From Camillea tinctor (lineage: Eukaryota; Ascomycota; Sordariomycetes; Xylariales; Xylariaceae): DNA of 64,000 bases. Numbering within the stretch: position 1 is the stretch's first letter; each line of letters opens with the position of its first letter. Where the stretch lies: the NCBI GenBank assembly GCA_022578605.1, contig MU394069.1:62001-126000 (forward strand), in the 5' to 3' direction. Shown here piece by piece: positions 60,233 through 64,000 of this stretch. The translations under genes were made by a program, and so were the position numbers. Under the pieces are notes generated by a model. It did no database searches. It saw only the letters and a list, made by a program, of their open reading frames with translations, and had not been told where the DNA came from.

Positions 60233-62945
60233 GAGACATTGGTTATGCTATATAATACTTTATCGTGCATTAGCTTGTAAGCCGGATTGGCACAGGAACT
60301 CAGTACATATTCTTGTCCCCCTTTCTCTCATTGAATACGACTTACATGTTCTCATGATTTTCATCATTTTATATAACACTCAAGCATGAGGTGTGAGGCG
60401 AAATAGTAAAACACATATTTTGAGAATCGTTGGTACTATAATCGAGCTCGACGATTATGGTGCCAGTTTTTACAAAGTGGCATATACCGACAGACTAAGA
60501 AGTGGCAAAAATGAAAATTATTCTTCGACCCAAGGGGATGTTGGTTGGAGGGTTAGGTCAGAGAGATACGACTACGGGGCAGCTGAATAGAAGAGTGTCT
60601 GATAAGATCAATAAGGCAAGCCAGAAGAAGACATGATCAAAAGTTGAGAGAAGTTAAAGAGGCGGATACTAAGGGAAGCTAGAACGACCAAGGGCAAAGG
60701 AAAATGAGCGGTATATACGGGATCATGTGAAGTATAAAGATAATAAGAGGGCGATATTGCCTAGAAATGTGAGAGCAGCATATACCTTGAATGGTTCTCG
60801 AATTAAAGAATTTTAACGAGCAACAATGAGACATCACCATTTGTCAAGTGAGTAACAGGGTGCATAACATGGATGAGAAATATGGCAGGTAGAAAGCCTC
60901 AGCCCTGTACTACCAACTCCATGGAGTTGTTTGCTTCTAGCATCACTTAAGCCTCTCAAACCCCCTCTAACAAGCTCACATGATCACAGATATAGATCAA
61001 GGATCAGATGTTGCGGTACCTAGAGTCAAAAAAAGGCATCTCGTGCCACTCGGGGAACAAAGGGGCTGTTTCCCGGTACAAGGCGAGAGAGCTATCAGAC
61101 TTTAGGCACCCCTTTGTCTCTTATCCCCTATTATGTGCCCCGTGACCAAAAGAGAGAAAGAAAAGGAGGGGGTTGAAGCGTGATAAGCACTACCGGTTGT
61201 CAAGTCAAGCAAGCTGCTTTTCACGCTCGAGTAAATGCCACCTGATAATGTCCTCAAAACCGAGGTCAGCTACCTAACCAAACTTTAGTGATTATCTAAA
61301 GCTCGGCAGAAAATTCATTATACGAGAGGAAGACTCGAACGAGGAACACATACACACACATATATATATGAATATAATAGCGGCACGCCACGAGAACGGC
61401 CCCGTTTTCATTATAATGATAACAAAAAGAGTAAAAGTTTGCTTTTTGGAAGCCCGGTATTTATTGTACACTTTTCCCCCTTCTTCTTTTTTTGTCTATC
61501 CTTTCCTTACTCCCCTTGCCCTCCCCTTTCTAACTCCTTGGTGTTTTTTTACCTATCGACGGACCGCTCGACGTATTAGTTTGTTCTGAGAATAGAAGGT
61601 GTGCTTGAATGTAGATGGCTTGGTTTTTCTTAGCCCTGCTAAGGTGGGTTTGTGTGTGTATGTAAGTGATACGGGGTAATGAGATGAGGGGTATGGAAGA
61701 TGGTTTTGGTGGTGTTGGTGGTGATATATGGTTTGGAGGGTATGTTTGATGGTGCGTCAGCGTGCTTTTCAGTGAAGTACACCAAGCGGGCTGGAATTCC
61801 CCTTTCCCCGCGCCCCCGCGTGTATGTAGAAGCTGGCCGTTGATTATGTGCATGGGATAGGTAAAGACATCGCTTGACAGCACTCAAGGGAGATGATGTC
61901 GGTGTAGGGGCCATGGAACTACCAACGGGGGAAGAGGTGGCATGCGGAAGAATGTTAGACAGGCGATATTGGCAGGTTAATACACATCAGCTGGGTTCAT
62001 TCATTTTTCTTTTCTTTTCTCTCCCCCCGTTACACCCAAGAAGTAAAATTCTGAGCTCGTATTGATGAGTACGTAATTGCCCGCCCTCCCCAGTGTAGTA
62101 TTTTACTACCCCTAGCCATTGCCTGATCCCATATACAACAGTCTTCTCCTGCTATATATCCCGGCGTACCGTTCCGCCCCCATTCCTCGGTGTGTTATCT
62201 GCACGCAACGAGCAAAGCAAAACCCCATTCATTTCCGTCCTTTTCATTTCTCCTCCCCCTTTCGAATCCAATTAGTGTACCTTTCCTCCCTTTCTTTTGT
62301 GTGTAGGTATTCCAAACTCCGACCGAGGGTGTCCGAGCACCCGGAGCGGTCTTTGTTGTGTATGTTTCTGGCGGAGTGAGTAATTAGGTTTATAATACTA
62401 AAACAAGAATCGAATAAAGCGCTGGTGTAGACAATAGTAACAATAACAATGGCGCGCCGTGCCGTTCAACGGCGCAATTAAAATATAATAATATAATAAC
62501 AATAATAATAATAGTAGTAGTAATAAATAAGTATAAGAAGGGTGAAAAAAAAGCCGATAAAAAAACCTCCTCGTATGGGTAAAAATGTTGTTGTTGCGGT
62601 CGTCTAATATTTTTGTTTATAAGTCGGGCTTTTTCTTTTTTGTTTATTTCTGACATTATATAATATCGTGAGTCGTCATCACATAGTACTTTTTTTATTT
62701 GTTTGTTTCATTACCAGTCGTGAGCGATATTAGGAGGGAGGGGTTTGCCGAGTTTGTCGATGTTGTTGTCGTGCATTGCCGGAATAAGATGCTCATGACA
62801 GCAGGTTTTCACGTTCGAGTTGCGAAGCCGTTCTGCTAAATGCGTGTGTCATCTTTCTTCTTCTTTCCCTCCTTGCACTTATCGAAACATTGACGATTCG
62901 GGGACCCGTAGCGTTGTGGAAACGAGATAACATTGTCGTCGACAT
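60233..62945. other. Intergenic, nothing recognised
   Basis: A 2.7-kb AT-rich region between convergent genes. It has TATATA runs near 61360, AAT/TAA-rich DNA near 62480-62530 and no supportable gene. Confidence 0.5.
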
Positions 62946-63806
62946 TCATGTTGGGGCGGGATTACAATCCTCGCTTAAACTTTCCAACTTCTCCGATGGA
63001 CTAAGGCTCAACGGACTACCCAGAGGCGATATCGGTGTGGATGATCTCGAGGCCCGCTCGATGGAGGCGTGACGTTTATGCATTAGCGGTGAGTCTCGTA
63101 GTTCTTGTACAACGCTATCCCAGCCGGCGCGGTGTGAATCACGACTGCTTAGGGATTGTATAGTTGATGATCTCTGGGATGGTGTTTTATTTTTTATGTT
63201 TCCATTCAAGTCCGGCGGCAGCGGCGGGGCTTTGGGTATTACAGGGTGACGATGGTCATCGTCGTCGTCGTTGTCGTCGTGATGGTAATGGGAACCGACC
63301 TTCCCGTGGCCCTTCAGCGACATTCTCGCTCTCCCGGAATGCTTCCCCCGCTCGCCGGCTGTCGTAGCTACGATACCCATATACACCACTAGAAATCGCA
63401 TGCGGAGCATGTCCAACCTGCGCACTCTCTCTTCTAGCTGTTTCCGATGTAGCGCCCACAAGAGTCTCGCTCCTATGCTTAGCTTGGTTCCGTCTTCTGA
63501 CTGGACAAGACGGCTCAGATCCTCGCGCAGGTCGTCGCCACCCCTCTGTATCTCCCGCAGCAGTCTTGCAAGACGTATCTTGTCCTCCAGCCTCTGGACC
63601 CGAGATACATCACGGTCGTAGCTCTCGTTCTCCTGGATGGAAAAATCAACGGCGTCAAGAAAAGTGGTGATCTCGGTAGGTGCGGCTAGGTAGGCGGAGG
63701 TGTAAGTGGCGAGGATCTGTGCGGCAACTATTAAGGCTAGCAGTAGAGCGGTGACGAGGAAGACGAGGGACCATAACAGCGATAGCGATATTGATGTATC
63801 CGTCAT
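62946..63806 (-). CDS. Hypothetical single-pass membrane protein
   Basis: A single frame of 286 residues. After a short polar N-terminus there is one strong membrane segment (~8-34, LLWSLVFLVTALLLALIVAA), then a charged, helical region at ~45-145 with heptad-like spacing (SRVQRLEDKIRLARLLREI and RKQLEERVRRLDMLRMRF) that should form a coiled coil. Residues ~165-286 are low complexity: a His/Asp run, a Pro-rich patch (KAPPLPPD), and Ser-rich repeats. No enzymatic domain is recognised. It may be a scaffold anchored in a membrane. The ATG at 63806 is the first in the frame and places the membrane segment at the N-terminus as a signal anchor. Confidence 0.72.
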   Translation of the reverse strand: MTDTSISLSLLWSLVFLVTALLLALIVAAQILATYTSAYLAAPTEITTFLDAVDFSIQENESYDRDVSRVQRLEDKIRLARLLREIQRGGDDLREDLSRLVQSEDGTKLSIGARLLWALHRKQLEERVRRLDMLRMRFLVVYMGIVATTAGERGKHSGRARMSLKGHGKVGSHYHHDDNDDDDDHRHPVIPKAPPLPPDLNGNIKNKTPSQRSSTIQSLSSRDSHRAGWDSVVQELRDSPLMHKRHASIERASRSSTPISPLGSPLSLSPSEKLESLSEDCNPAPT

Positions 63807-64000
63807 GTTGCGAAGATTCGTTTGGAGGGAGGGACCATAAAGAGAGAAGAGAGGTTTGTTGATGGGGATTCATGGTCTGCCAATGATTAAGCGAGCGAGG
63901 GCCTCCCTGCGCAGAGGGAAACGAAAACGGAGAGAAAGAAATGTGAGAGCGTAAGCAAAGAGGCAAATACGACTAGTCGTAGATTCGGAACCTTTCTCCC

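Noticed and set aside
61250..61350. Possible tRNA T-arm (minus strand, GTTCGAGTC)
   Set aside because: The bases that would have to be the 5' arms are a TATATA/TGTG run; no cloverleaf can be drawn.
1..64000. CRISPR arrays, insertion sequences or prokaryotic operons
   Set aside because: The window is eukaryotic, with spliced genes throughout; no regularly spaced repeats or transposase frames were found.

Overview
The window is nuclear DNA of a filamentous ascomycete. Genes are spaced and split by short GT-AG introns (mostly 48-150 bp), intergenic DNA is AT-rich, 5' leaders are pyrimidine-rich, and gene content (SLN1-type hybrid histidine kinase, CDC50, RRP7, NASP-like histone chaperone, DUF6536 membrane protein) is typical of Pezizomycotina. 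Sordariomycetes is the best guess and Xylariales is possible, but no marker here settles it. I rebuilt gene models by hand, joining exons where splice sites, phase and family homology agreed.

Layout. 1-6.6 kb: a small TPR-MYND protein (+), an unrecognised NLS-rich protein (-), and a secreted FAD-linked oxidase (-). 7.9-13.8 kb: a seven-exon FAD-dependent monooxygenase (-) and a GT31/fringe-like glycosyltransferase (-). 17.1-23.3 kb: a NASP-like histone chaperone (+) facing the flippase subunit CDC50 (-), with a poor-quality stretch and a 10-N gap between them. 23.3-28.1 kb is gene-free and carries diverged repeats. 28.1-30.2 kb: glutamine synthetase (-), followed by 4.8 kb of gene-free DNA. 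34.9-43.7 kb: a disordered protein of unknown function (+), a MOSC/flavin-reductase/ferredoxin fusion (+), an MFS transporter (-) and RRP7 (+). 46.1-49.8 kb: an eight-exon DUF6536 membrane protein (+). 54.1-57.8 kb: an SLN1-type hybrid histidine kinase (+). 59.3-60.2 kb: a carboxymuconolactone-decarboxylase-like protein (+). 62.9-63.8 kb: a single-pass membrane protein (-).

The genes do not form one pathway. Several are housekeeping (glutamine synthetase, RRP7, NASP, CDC50, SLN1). The two flavoenzymes, the MFS transporter and the MOSC-reductase are redox or export genes without a polyketide, peptide or terpene backbone gene, so I do not call a specialised-metabolite cluster. The observations most worth checking are a 100-codon open extension in frame behind the CDC50 stop, loss of the usual FAD-binding histidine in the secreted oxidase, the four-module MOSC fusion, a recurrent 10-bp palindrome in intergenic DNA, and a splice junction in the DUF6536 gene that does not fit in phase.
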